This document shows positions 1-7,798 of a stretch of DNA of 64,000 bases, in pieces. This DNA is from Eubacteriaceae bacterium (GTDB lineage Bacteria; Bacillota; Clostridia; Eubacteriales; Anaerofustaceae): assembly GCA_009782515.1 (NCBI GenBank), contig WRIY01000001.1, positions 1-64,000 of the forward strand, given 5' to 3'. Each line of letters starts with the position of its first letter. Position 1 is the first letter of the stretch. Under the pieces are notes generated by a model, which was not told the origin of the DNA, did no database searches, and saw only the letters and a program-made list of their open reading frames with translations. The translations under genes were made by a program, and so were the position numbers.

Positions 1-267
1 GATTTGAAAGCAAAGGAATACAAACGATTCGAGGACATCAAGCATATCCGCGATGATGGAAGCGAATATTGGTCTGCAAGAGAGCTTTCGCTTGTTCTTG
101 ATTATACCCAATGGCGTAATTTTACTAAAGTCATCGACAAAGCCATGATTGCTTGCAATAACAGTGGACATGATATTATTTACGATTTTGCTGAGGTCAG
201 CAAAATCGTGGATGCAGGCGCGACATCGAAGCCTGTTAAGGATTATGAACTTTCCCGATATGCCTAA
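1..267 (+). pseudogene. DinD-like (DNA-damage-inducible protein D) N-terminal fragment
   Basis: The frame enters from the left edge and stops at 267 after about 87 residues. The text YWSARELS, then QWRNF, NSGHD and KDYELSRYA matches the conserved N-terminal half of DinD/BRO-N-type proteins, where a much longer protein normally continues after LSRYA. Here it ends at once with TAA, so the C-terminal two thirds are missing. No ATG with a ribosome site is visible; TTG at 4 is the first possible start inside the window. I read it as a truncated remnant, probably left by an old rearrangement. The family role in SOS-linked DNA transactions is known only loosely. Confidence 0.6.
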
Positions 268-280
268 TGGCAATATGAGG

Positions 281-535
281 CTACAGCAGTGCCAGGTATT
301 TTTCAATCCCCCCGGAAGCAACGAGGGCCTGCAGATCGTCGCACCCGCCTATAAAGTCATCACCGAAGAAAATCTGGGGTACAGTCTCAAGGCCTGTCTT
401 CTTTATCAGCTCATCCATTTCCGGAGTGTCAAAATCGAGTACAGTCTCATTGTATGCGATCTTGTAGCTGTCAAGTATACCCTTGGCCTTAATGCAATAT
501 GGGCAAGTTCTTGTTGTGTAAATTCTCGCTTGCAT
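281..535 (-). CDS. grxC: Glutaredoxin (GrxC type)
   Basis: An 84-residue thioredoxin-fold protein of normal glutaredoxin length. The redox motif C-P-Y-C is at residues 11-14, the cis-proline motif T-V-P at 51-53, and the glutathione-binding G-G-C-D-D at 63-67. Such proteins reduce disulfides or protein-glutathione mixed disulfides in the cytoplasm. A ribosome site AAAGGA lies about 8 bases before the ATG. The gene stands alone, facing the DinD remnant, with a long empty region upstream of it. The C-P-Y-C form is the dithiol class; in an anaerobe the electron donor may be a thioredoxin reductase instead of glutathione, which is inference. Confidence 0.9.
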   Translation of the reverse strand: MQARIYTTRTCPYCIKAKGILDSYKIAYNETVLDFDTPEMDELIKKTGLETVPQIFFGDDFIGGCDDLQALVASGGIEKYLALL

Positions 536-1378
536 TTTATATTCCTTTCCGCAAAGCTTTAAAATAATGAAGCTATTGGCTGTAACATTATGCTATGGTT
601 CCTTGCTTCTTATTATACCACATATAAAAATCTTCCAAAAATCCCGCTCAACTGATAGCCATGCAAGCATAGCCATCTCATTTCGCGAATTTGTATGCTA
701 TTATTAGCTGTAGACAGAATCGAATATGTATTCATATATCACAGTGAAGGCAATAATTTGGCGTCGAAAGAATCAATACTATACAAAAGCAGTCTTTCAT
801 GCAGCTTTTATATGGTTTTTGCCTTTGGGTTTATAGCTCAAACACTGTATAAAAACGCTTTGCATGCATCCCCGCATTAATTTGCATGCCAATGTTATAA
901 TAAAGGGAACTTAAGGCTATTAACATTTGCGCTGAGCGCGCCAAGCAATCAGGCAGCAGCGCGGTTAGGCAAGCGCAATTATAAGAAAAAATTGCTTTAT
1001 ATGCGCATTGCAGCCAGATTTATTGTCTCTGCTGGTTTAGAACAAACACTAAGCCTTAAATGCAGGCATAAGCCTTAGGCAGGCACATAGCATAAGCTCA
1101 CTCGGCCAATGCGAAACTAAAGCAAGACAGCTTCACGCCGTATGCAAAGCGCAGGCTCGCTATCACGTGCAATTTCGGACATGTTAACGCCTTGCCAAAA
1201 GGCAAGCAGGCAGTGCCTGGCTTCAGAGATCGCAGTAGGCTAGAGCCGGCGTATGCCAAGCGCATTAAGGCATTGCCAGAAATGCAGTGAAGCAGCAATC
1301 GCCTAAACTGCATTTTGGCAATATATAGGACAGAAAACATAAGCCTAACAACGGTTTTCTGATCATTCGGAGAAATTA
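536..1378. other. Intergenic region, no gene recognised
   Basis: About 840 bases between the divergent grxC and malic enzyme genes. Open frames here are short and show no family features or ribosome sites. The text is rich in the words GCAT, AAGC and GCAGGC; the 15-mer AAGCCTTAGGCAGGC at about 1070 occurs again near 46503 in another intergenic stretch. The promoters of both genes must lie here but no convincing -35/-10 pair was picked out. Confidence 0.5.
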
Positions 1379-2515
1379 ATGGATTACTTTGCAGAATCAC
1401 TCAAACACCATGAAAGATACGGCGGCAAGCTTTCTATTGAGAGCAAAATACCGCTTGAGACAAAAGACGATCTTAGCATTGCATATACGCCTGGGGTGGC
1501 AGAGCCATCCCGCGCTATAGCTGATGATATAAATGCAGCTTACAAATACACCATTAAAAAGAACTCTGTTGCAGTTATTTCTGATGGCTCTGCTGTGCTG
1601 GGGCTGGGCAATATAGGCCCAACAGCTGCTATCCCTGTAATGGAAGGCAAATGCGCCTTGTTTAAAAAGTTCGCCGGCATTGACGCTTTTCCCATTTGCG
1701 TAGCGTCTCAAGATCCCGAAGACATTATAAGGACAGCAATAATGATAGAGCCTGTCTTTGGAGGCATAAACTTAGAGGACATAGCAGCGCCAAAATGCTT
1801 TGAAGTAGAAAATGCGCTTATAAATGAACTGAATATTCCGGTATTTCATGACGATCAGCATGGCACTGCCATTGTTGTTGCAGCGGCGCTGCTGAATGCG
1901 CTTAAGCTTTCATGCAAAGCTATTGCATCAACAAAGATAGCAATTTCCGGAGCAGGCGCAGCTGGCAACAGCATAGCAAAAATGCTCCTTGCACTAGGCT
2001 TTATAGATATTATCGTGTGCGATTCCAAAGGAATTTTAGATATAAACAGCCCTGACAGCGCAAAAGCGGAGCTTGCAACCCTAACCAATCCGGAGGCAAT
2101 AAAGGGAGGCATGCCTGAAGCAATAGCGGGCGCTGATGTATTTATTGGCGTGTCAGCGCCAAGCATCCTAACTCAAGGCATGGTTAGGCAAATGGCCAAA
2201 GATCCCATTGTCTTTGCCCTGGCCAATCCGACTCCGGAAATAATGCCTGATGAAGCCTTCGCCGCCGGAGCCAAAATAGTAGGCACCGGCAGAAGCGACT
2301 TTGCTAACCAGATAAACAATGTATTGGCTTTCCCGGGAGTCTTTAGAGGCGCTCTAGACTCAAAAGCTGCAAAAATAACAGAAGAAATGAAGTTGGCGGC
2401 TATCAATGCACTGGCATCTTTGGCAGGCGAGTCTATAGATATGCTGCTGCCTTCACCGTTTGATGAGCGCATTGTGCCGGCAATTTCAAAAGCGGTGGCT
2501 GGCGCAAAGCAATGA
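1379..2515 (+). CDS. NAD(P)-dependent malic enzyme
   Basis: A 378-residue short-form bacterial malic enzyme that decarboxylates malate to pyruvate with reduction of NAD(P). Seen: the catalytic tyrosine in IAYTPGV (Tyr36), the catalytic lysine in G-K-C near residue 91, the metal-binding stretch FHDDQHGTA at 146-154, and the Rossmann loop G-A-G-A-A-G at 181-186. The ATG has GGAG eight bases upstream. Its stop overlaps the start of the rluA-family gene by four bases (ATGA), so the two are co-translated. Co-factor choice cannot be settled by eye; the short form lacking a phosphotransacetylase domain is most often NAD-dependent in Firmicutes. Confidence 0.93.
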   Translation: MDYFAESLKHHERYGGKLSIESKIPLETKDDLSIAYTPGVAEPSRAIADDINAAYKYTIKKNSVAVISDGSAVLGLGNIGPTAAIPVMEGKCALFKKFAGIDAFPICVASQDPEDIIRTAIMIEPVFGGINLEDIAAPKCFEVENALINELNIPVFHDDQHGTAIVVAAALLNALKLSCKAIASTKIAISGAGAAGNSIAKMLLALGFIDIIVCDSKGILDINSPDSAKAELATLTNPEAIKGGMPEAIAGADVFIGVSAPSILTQGMVRQMAKDPIVFALANPTPEIMPDEAFAAGAKIVGTGRSDFANQINNVLAFPGVFRGALDSKAAKITEEMKLAAINALASLAGESIDMLLPSPFDERIVPAISKAVAGAKQ

Positions 2516-3417
2516 GAACGCTTGATGTCACTTCCGCATACGAAGGAACCCGCTTAGACCGTTTTGTGATGAAAGCCTTTAGAAAAGTGCCTAAAAGCGC
2601 AATAGAGAAATGGGTGCGCACAGGCAATGTGAAGGTAAATGGAAAGAAGGCAAAGGCCGACACGCGGCTTTTTGCAGCAGACATTGTAACGATAGAAAAC
2701 TACTCTGAAGAAGAATCAGAAGGCAGCCGGACAGCGGCGCTTGCATTAGAGGTTTTATACGAGGACGATAGCATTATAGCCCTAAACAAGCCTGCAGGAG
2801 TACTCTCGCATCCGGATGGCTCAAAAAGGCCAAGCGTTGCATCTGCGCTTCTTGAGATACTCAAAACGCCTAAAGACAGCCTGTTTCAGCCATCTGTTAT
2901 CAACAGGCTTGACTACAACACTTCCGGAGTTATTATTTCAGCCAAGAACGCCGCAAAGCAAAGGGAGCTGGCGGCAAGCGCCGGCATCTTAAAGAGCTAT
3001 TTGGCTATTGCCCATGGAGCCCTTAACGCTCCTCTGGAGACATCAGGGTATGCTACAAAAGACCCGAAAAGCAACAAGGCTACTATAGATACACAAGGCA
3101 AGCATATGAATACGCTTTTTAGCCCCCTTGGCTCAAGACAGGGCTATAGCCTAATCGAGGCAACGCTTTCAAGCGGCAAAACCCACCAAGTGCGCTTGCA
3201 GCTAAGCCTTATAGGCAATCCGGTGCTTGGTGACATAAAATACGGGCCTAAAAATACAAGGCAAGCGCCAAAAAGGCATATGCTTCACTGCTACAAGGTG
3301 CAAGTGCCTGGCCAAGCCACTATACTGTGCATACCGCCAAGTGATTTCTTAGCTGCCCTCAAGCAGCGAGGCCTTGCGGAGTGCTTGCCTGTTGAATTGA
3401 CAGACATAGATATATAA
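2512..3417 (+). CDS. RluA-family 23S rRNA/tRNA pseudouridine synthase
   Basis: A 301-residue protein with an N-terminal S4 RNA-binding segment (about residues 12-65, TRLDRFVMKAF then VKVNGKKAKA) and an RluA catalytic domain. The signature N-R-L-D at 131-134 supplies catalytic Asp134, followed by TSGV. Motif LNKPAG at 91-96 and a late HQVRLQL segment complete the fold. It isomerises uridine to pseudouridine in structured RNA; whether it is RluC-, RluD- or YlyB-like cannot be told. The start overlaps the malic enzyme stop by four bases. Confidence 0.92.
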   Translation: MRTLDVTSAYEGTRLDRFVMKAFRKVPKSAIEKWVRTGNVKVNGKKAKADTRLFAADIVTIENYSEEESEGSRTAALALEVLYEDDSIIALNKPAGVLSHPDGSKRPSVASALLEILKTPKDSLFQPSVINRLDYNTSGVIISAKNAAKQRELAASAGILKSYLAIAHGALNAPLETSGYATKDPKSNKATIDTQGKHMNTLFSPLGSRQGYSLIEATLSSGKTHQVRLQLSLIGNPVLGDIKYGPKNTRQAPKRHMLHCYKVQVPGQATILCIPPSDFLAALKQRGLAECLPVELTDIDI

Positions 3418-3434
3418 AAGTAGGGATTCAAGCC

Positions 3435-4016
3435 ATGCCAGAGCAGAAGACAAACAAGCAGCTGCTTATGGATATATCAACAGAGCTCTTTAACGAAAAG
3501 GGCTTTGATGAAGTTTCTGTAGATGAAATATGCCGTGCAGCTGGGGTGACAAAAGGGTCGTTTTACCACCACTTTAACTCAAAATACGACATTCCAATAC
3601 AGCAATATAGAGCTATCCAAAACGCTTTTTTCTCAGACTACCAGGAAAATGCCGGCTTAGCGCCTATTGAGAGGCTTGAAAAAGCAACAATGTGGTTTTC
3701 CAGTTATTGCACTGAAGACAAGCTTCATATAATAGCTAACTACCACAAGGTTATATTGGGTACAAATAAGAGCAGGCTGATGAGAAAGATAGAGATTGTC
3801 ACTACAGTGTTTGCTGATATCATAGCTAATGGCATAAGGAAAGGCGACTTTTCAGATAAAGCTGCGCCAGAGTTCCTGTCACAGATGATAAGCAGGTTTA
3901 TTGACTCATTGCTTCTTGACTGGGCTGTATTCAAAGGCGATATCAACCTGAACCAAGAGCTTGAGAACCTTCTTGGCTATATTAAGGAGCTTTTAGGTGT
4001 TGGAGATGCAGGATAA
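3435..4016 (+). CDS. TetR/AcrR family transcriptional regulator
   Basis: A 193-residue regulator. The N-terminal helix-turn-helix (about residues 10-55) is typical: ELFNEKGFDEVSVDEI, then AGVTKGSFYHHF, then SKYDI. The C-terminal ligand domain is not conserved and gives no clue to the effector. It starts 17 bases after the rluA-family stop, so it probably sits at the end of the malic enzyme operon. No drug pump or other obvious target lies next to it, so its regulon is unknown. Confidence 0.88.
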   Translation: MPEQKTNKQLLMDISTELFNEKGFDEVSVDEICRAAGVTKGSFYHHFNSKYDIPIQQYRAIQNAFFSDYQENAGLAPIERLEKATMWFSSYCTEDKLHIIANYHKVILGTNKSRLMRKIEIVTTVFADIIANGIRKGDFSDKAAPEFLSQMISRFIDSLLLDWAVFKGDINLNQELENLLGYIKELLGVGDAG

Positions 4017-4471
4017 GGTTTTGATGTGCAAGATGGCACGCCAGAAAATGCTGCATATTCCAATGTAGCATAGAAAAGAGCTGAATAGGCGGTTTTAGTA
4101 TTTTGAGAGAAATTGGATCAGCTCATTAGCAATCGAAATGCTTTTACCCGGAGTGTAAGCGCAGAGCTCGGTATTGCTTGCAGCATTTGTGGTATTCAAA
4201 GTGAGATTCGATCTGGAGGAGGATGTTTTCGCACTCTATGCGCAAACGAGAGCATCATAGCTGCAATCGATATTAGCATTAATATAGAAGCTTCGGATTC
4301 GGAAGTCTATAAGAAGCCAAAGAGAACTCTTGCCCACTCTGCCCTCCAAAGGTTGCTGAGCGATTTCAAGGCTAAAACTATTGCCCTAAGCTGCAGAGAG
4401 CGCTGCCACATATCAGCTTCTATTATAGTGGCATAAATGCCTTCTGCGCCTGTATGCACGAAAACCGTTTT
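4017..4471. other. Intergenic region, no gene recognised
   Basis: About 455 bases between convergent genes (tetR-like and padR-like). A 107-codon open frame at 4113-4436 begins with TTG, lacks a clear ribosome site and shows no family features, so I do not call it. No U-tailed hairpin terminator was recognised. Confidence 0.4.
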
Positions 4472-5026
4472 CTAATTTCCGCCTCCGATTTTTTCGAGTA
4501 TTTCATTTGATTTGCAGCACCAGTCTATGCATGCAGTGTAGAACATTTCGCCAAACTTCGCAGTTAGCAAATAGTAAAGATGGTTTTCATCACTATCAAG
4601 AACAGCCTCGAGATTGGCAATTGAAGACTTAATATTGCCTAACTCGACTTTGGCGTTTGCTTCCAGCCTCTGAATATGCTCAATAGCCTGCTTTGTTCCT
4701 GCCTGGCTTCCAAAAAATACTTTTAAGAGGCTTTCGTACCGAATTTCATCCCTGCTGGCAGGCTGCTCAAGCCAGCTTGCCAAATGCTTTTTCCCTCTGT
4801 CTGTGATTGAATAGACCGCTTTTTCCCTGCCTTTGTCAAGCTCGTCTGCCCGTGTCGCCAAACCTTTATTAACAAGTTCTTTGAGAGTAGGGTATATGCT
4901 GCCATAGCTGGCCCCCCAGAAAAGGCTTAGCGAATTTTCAATCCTTTTCTTAATATCGTAGCCAGACATATTCTCATGGCTAAGCAGCCCCAGTATCACA
5001 ACATCAAGCTTCTTCTCGGTAGCCAT
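4472..5026 (-). CDS. PadR-family transcriptional regulator
   Basis: About 184 residues: an N-terminal winged helix with the PadR hallmarks VVILGLLS, MSGYDIKKRIE, YGSIYPTLKELVNKGL and KAVYSITDRGK, followed by a coiled-coil dimerisation region (PadR C-terminal/Vir-type) to the end. I chose the ATG at 5026, preceded by TTGGAAA; a TTG at 5038 would add four residues. The gene overlaps the end of the upstream polyferredoxin gene, so both form one operon. A perfect 14+14 bp palindrome stands in front of the operon, so autoregulation is likely (inference). Confidence 0.9.
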   Translation of the reverse strand: MATEKKLDVVILGLLSHENMSGYDIKKRIENSLSLFWGASYGSIYPTLKELVNKGLATRADELDKGREKAVYSITDRGKKHLASWLEQPASRDEIRYESLLKVFFGSQAGTKQAIEHIQRLEANAKVELGNIKSSIANLEAVLDSDENHLYYLLTAKFGEMFYTACIDWCCKSNEILEKIGGGN

Positions 5027-5744
5027 CTTTGTTTCCAATACTATACTTTATAGAAAGGGCTTTCTGCGTGCATATGTCAACGCACTCGGCGCAATGAATG
5101 CACTCGCTGTTTTCACGAGCATACTTAGGCTCAATTCCCATAGGGCACTTTTGGGCGCAGCTGCCACATGATGTACATTTTTCGAGCTCGCAGCTTACAG
5201 CGATTGCCGGTAACCCTGCAAGCTTGCCAAGTTTTATGCCAGTAATCATAAACGGAGCCATCCAGCACAAATAGTGGCAGAATGCCCTGTCACCGCCTGC
5301 AATTGCAGTTATCGCCACAATAGCAATGATGAAATAGTAAATAGCGTATGATTGAACACTGGTTGCTGAAATGCCATTTTGAGTTTCAAGGAAAAAATCA
5401 ATACCCTTTATTGGCCAGCTTTTGAAGTAGCAGAAAGCAACGATAGCAAGCCATATAAACCAAATCCCGTGCTTAATATTGTTCCTCCAGCCCTGCTTAG
5501 GCGTTTTGGGGCGCGAAGGCATAAGAGCTTCCTGAAGCCCGCCAGCCGGGCATATCCAGCTGCAAAAAAGCCTTCCTGTAAACAAGCTGCATACAAACTG
5601 CAAAGCGAAAACTATACAGCTTCCGTTGATAATTCCATCAAGCGCTGCACCAAGAATTAATGCCGGCGAAAAGTAGTACAGTGTTACCGGAAACAGCAGC
5701 AGTGAAATAAACAGTGAAAGAAATCTCTTGTTCTGCCTTGCCAT
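5004..5744 (-). CDS. Membrane polyferredoxin, NapH/NosR-like 4Fe-4S protein
   Basis: A 246-residue integral membrane protein with about five hydrophobic segments and three cysteine motifs. An early CSWICP and a mid HYLCW motif are typical of NapH/RdxA/NosR-type membrane ferredoxins, and two C-terminal 4Fe-4S motifs (CTSCGSCAQKCP and CIHCAECVDIC) lie near residues 190-235. Proteins of this type pass electrons between quinol or flavin carriers and a partner reductase; the partner is not visible here. AAGGAGG stands six bases before the ATG. It is translationally coupled to the PadR gene, and a large palindrome lies 29 bases upstream, so expression is probably under PadR control. Confidence 0.88.
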   Translation of the reverse strand: MARQNKRFLSLFISLLLFPVTLYYFSPALILGAALDGIINGSCIVFALQFVCSLFTGRLFCSWICPAGGLQEALMPSRPKTPKQGWRNNIKHGIWFIWLAIVAFCYFKSWPIKGIDFFLETQNGISATSVQSYAIYYFIIAIVAITAIAGGDRAFCHYLCWMAPFMITGIKLGKLAGLPAIAVSCELEKCTSCGSCAQKCPMGIEPKYARENSECIHCAECVDICTQKALSIKYSIGNKDGYREEA

Positions 5745-5772
5745 AAACAGCCTCCTTCGCAGATAGTATTTA

Positions 5773-5803
5773 TTTATAATATATCATACTGATATATTAT
5801 AAA
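5773..5803. promoter_or_regulatory. Perfect inverted repeat, candidate PadR operator
   Basis: TTTATAATATATCA at 5773-5786, a 3-base spacer TAC, then its exact reverse complement TGATATATTATAAA at 5790-5803. It begins 29 bases upstream of the polyferredoxin start. Its AT-rich dyad and position over the expected promoter fit a PadR-type repressor site. No run of T follows it, so it is not a terminator. Confidence 0.65.
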
Positions 5804-6191
5804 CAATGCAACTATATTACAGTTGATGAGAGGCAATACTGCCAAATCAGCTATTAAAAGCAAATATCACTTGCTTCAGGGACTCAAACGCAAAGAAATT
5901 GATATTTATCGAACGAAATAACTCAATTCACCCATTCGAAATAAAAAATGTTAGCAAACCTGACACCCCTGAAGTGAAAATACGAGCTGCCAGATAAAAT
6001 GCAGCATGTGCGATGCAATGGCGTTGAATGCACCTTCATTGTTCAAATGCGAACCTTTTTCACAAGCATTTTTTCAGCAACCAGAGCGTTTAGGCAGATT
6101 CCTCCATAGGGCGCCTGTTGCTTATGCCTGCAAGGGCGTTGAATGCTTGCTCATCATGTATTGGCAGCTTGCCTCGCCCGGCTTCCCACCG
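5804..6191. other. Intergenic region, no gene recognised
   Basis: About 390 bases between the palindrome and the IS630 element. No credible open frame or RNA structure was seen. Confidence 0.4.
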
Positions 6192-6220
6192 TAATTGAAA
6201 TGATTTTCTTCATAGAGCGT

Positions 6221-6814
6221 TCACAATATTTCACACGAGTAGCCACAATTCAAAAACCAGCCCTGAATATCTGAAAGCGTGATTTGATCAAGCGCTTCGC
6301 CAATTGCATCAATAAGGCTTTGCTGATCTCGGGGCATCTTGCTTCTAACGATGCCTTTGGCTTTGGAGAACATCTGCTCTATTGGGTTGAAATCAAATGA
6401 ATATGGCGGCAAGTATAATAAATTAATGCCTGCTTCAGCAAATGCCTCTTCTACGCCTTCAACTTTGTGGCTGGACAAATTGTCTAAAACTAATGTTTGC
6501 CCTCTTTGCATTGAAGGAAGAAGGCTTTGCTCAACATATGACAAAAATGTGTCTCCATTCATTGCGCTGCCTATAAGAATAGGCGCCATTTTCCCATCAA
6601 GGCTTATCGTTGATACCAGGGTGCTTTTCTCATACCGTGTGTCCGGAACATAGCATTCAACCCTTCCTTTGCCCCATCCATATGGCAAAGCCATTCCTGT
6701 ATTAAACGATGTTTCATCCAGAAACGAAATCTTGCTTATGTCTAGGCCTTTCGCTTGCTGCCTGAAGGCTTCGCGCTTTTCTTTAACATCATCGTCTAGC
6801 TGCCTTTTGGGCAT
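6221..6814 (-). CDS. IS630 transposase, catalytic (DDE) part
   Basis: A 197-residue frame holding the RNase-H-like DDE domain. Motif FLDETSFNTGM supplies the first Asp, VLDNLSSHK the second, and LPPYSFDFNPIEQMFSKAK the Glu with the usual DFNPIE context. The first in-frame ATG is at 6814, but homology extends upstream through an A8 run, giving a reading such as KKTLMPKRQLDD. This frame is +1 relative to the helix-turn-helix frame, so expression as one protein needs a shift on the A8 tract. It may be programmed slippage, known in IS630-type elements, or decay. Confidence 0.85.
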   Translation of the reverse strand: MPKRQLDDDVKEKREAFRQQAKGLDISKISFLDETSFNTGMALPYGWGKGRVECYVPDTRYEKSTLVSTISLDGKMAPILIGSAMNGDTFLSYVEQSLLPSMQRGQTLVLDNLSSHKVEGVEEAFAEAGINLLYLPPYSFDFNPIEQMFSKAKGIVRSKMPRDQQSLIDAIGEALDQITLSDIQGWFLNCGYSCEIL

Positions 6815-7160
6815 AAGCGTTTTTTTTATATGTGTATCCCAGCCTTTTTTTTACTGCGTTTAAGACTGTGGATTCGCAGGCATCTAGCTCAAGCAAGTTT
6901 TTAATTTCAAGCATAGATATGCTTGGCTCGTTGTCTATTAGGGCTTTTATATACAAAAGATCCTCATCTGAGATAACAGGCTTAGGCCCTACTTTTCCTT
7001 TGCGGGGCTGAATTGAGCCAGTTTCATAGTAGAGCTTAATAATGCTATGAACAGTTGATTCCCACAAAAGCAGCTGCTTGCTTATTGCATATGCGCTCTT
7101 GCCTTCTTTATGGAGCTTTATTATATTTTCTCTAGTTCTGTTGTCAAGCTTGCTTGCCAT
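6789..7160 (-). CDS. IS630 transposase, N-terminal helix-turn-helix part
   Basis: Two paired helix-turn-helix segments (NIIKLHKEGKSAYAISKQL; later EPSISMLEIKNLLEL) typical of the IS630/Tc1 N-terminus, ending near GYTYKK where the catalytic part should follow. I prefer the ATG at 7160, which has AGAGG upstream; in-frame ATGs at 7190 and 7205 would lengthen it. The frame runs into a stop shortly after an A8 run at about 6812-6819, just where the next frame takes over. Confidence 0.82.
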   Translation of the reverse strand: MASKLDNRTRENIIKLHKEGKSAYAISKQLLLWESTVHSIIKLYYETGSIQPRKGKVGPKPVISDEDLLYIKALIDNEPSISMLEIKNLLELDACESTVLNAVKKRLGYTYKKNAYAQKAARR

Positions 7161-7369
7161 GGTTCGCCTCTGCCTTCTGTTATTTGCCATAATTATACAT
7201 AACATGACAAGGTTTTGGCAACCATTTATGCTATTTATTGCTAGTGTTCAATTATATCCCCGCTATAGTACTGCAGCATCTTCCTTTGGCACAAATAACC
7301 AAATAGCGGCGCGAACAGCACGCCATTTGTGCGTATAATTGTAACAGTTAATAAAAGAAGGCAAATTAA

Positions 7370-7603
7370 GAGAAGGTTGCTATTTGCGAAGACGAGCAGA
7401 ATTGGCAAGAACTGCTGCAAGCTTCCATTTTCGAATGGGTACGGCAAAGGGAAGTTGATTCAGAATGCCTTAGCTTTTTATGAGCCGTCCAGCCTGCTTG
7501 AAAGGTTTGGGCAAAGAGAGCCCATTGACTGCGTAATGCTTGATATTAAGCTTGGATCACATGCATATGCCATTGATTTCGATACTGGTATAATATATAC
7601 TTG
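7370..7603 (+). pseudogene. Fossil of a LytTR-type response regulator (receiver domain)
   Basis: Joining two frames gives a recognisable receiver-domain N-terminus. VAICEDEQNW starts at 7376 in one frame and reaches ECLSF near 7468; the next frame continues FYEPSSLLERFG, then ID and MLDIKLG to about 7560. The intact regulator at 28908-29642 has the same order: AICDDE, FYEPQSLIDKLG, IDLILLDI. A 1-base shift near 7469, no start codon (TAA at 7367) and loss of all downstream domains mark it as dead. It lies between the IS630 element and the toxin locus. Confidence 0.6.
7586..7594 (+). promoter_or_regulatory. Extended -10 promoter for candidate antitoxin RNA
   Basis: TGGTATAAT is a textbook extended -10 (TGn plus TATAAT). 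No good -35 lies at 16-18 bases, as is common for extended -10 promoters. Transcription would start near 7601 and run to the strong terminator at 7714, about 115 bases without an open frame. Confidence 0.5.
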
Positions 7604-7714
7604 AGACGTAAAGAGGTACACGCAAATGGCGTAGCTATACCTCCTTAATCTGAACATTAAGTTGCAAATAACTAGAAAGCTAGCCGCGCGAGATAGGCGC
7701 GGCTAGCCTTTTTT
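7601..7714 (+). ncRNA. Candidate type I antitoxin RNA
   Basis: A short untranslated transcript is implied by an extended -10 at 7586-7594 and a strong intrinsic terminator ending at 7714. Its 3' end is complementary to the end of the 29-residue toxin frame on the other strand (7703-7792), the convergent layout of the txpA/ratA and bsrG/SR4 families. It also holds ACCTCC (7640-7645), able to pair with the toxin ribosome site, and a GAGGTA/TACCTC stem (7613-7618 with 7638-7643). Expression has not been shown; this is inference from layout. Confidence 0.45.
7679..7714 (+). terminator. Intrinsic terminator, 11-bp stem and U tract
   Basis: GCTAGCCGCGC (7679-7689) pairs perfectly with GCGCGGCTAGC (7697-7707), followed by C and six T. 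On the opposite strand the same hairpin follows the toxin frame, whose TAG stop lies inside the stem, but its U tract is poor, so it works best for the plus strand. Confidence 0.88.
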
Positions 7715-7792
7715 ACGACGGAATTGATCGTATATGTTCAATAACAAAGATGATAATCCTATCACTATTGATATGTATTCATATAATCTCAT
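7703..7792 (-). CDS. Small hydrophobic peptide, candidate type I toxin (29 aa)
   Basis: A 29-codon frame: it starts MRLYEYISIV, has a hydrophobic core IGLSSLLLNIY and ends with the basic tail QFRRKKG. One membrane-spanning segment followed by a positive tail is the design of Fst/TxpA/BsrG-type (holin-like) toxins of Firmicutes. A very strong ribosome site, TAGGAGGTG, lies 8 bases upstream but is locked in a 7-bp hairpin. A promoter-like TTGATT-17-TACGAT is placed to give a leader of about 50 bases. The stop codon is inside the terminator shared with a convergent RNA. It was found by reading the minus strand; the peptide is below usual gene-calling size. Confidence 0.68.
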   Translation of the reverse strand: MRLYEYISIVIGLSSLLLNIYDQFRRKKG

Positions 7793-7798
7793 TCGCCA

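Larger units (their letters stand above)
6192..7254 (-). mobile_element. IS630-family insertion sequence
   Basis: About 1.06 kb carrying a two-frame IS630 transposase. The outer bases TAATTGAA (6192-6199) and TTCAATTA (7247-7254) are inverted copies, and both ends also carry ATAG at the same distance inward (positions 21-24 of each end). IS630 elements duplicate a TA target, which fits TA at both limits. The boundaries are my inference from a short match and could be off by a few bases. Confidence 0.55.

Noticed and set aside
4113-4436. 107-codon frame between the TetR and PadR genes
   Set aside because: TTG start, no ribosome site, no family features, composition like the surrounding intergenic DNA.
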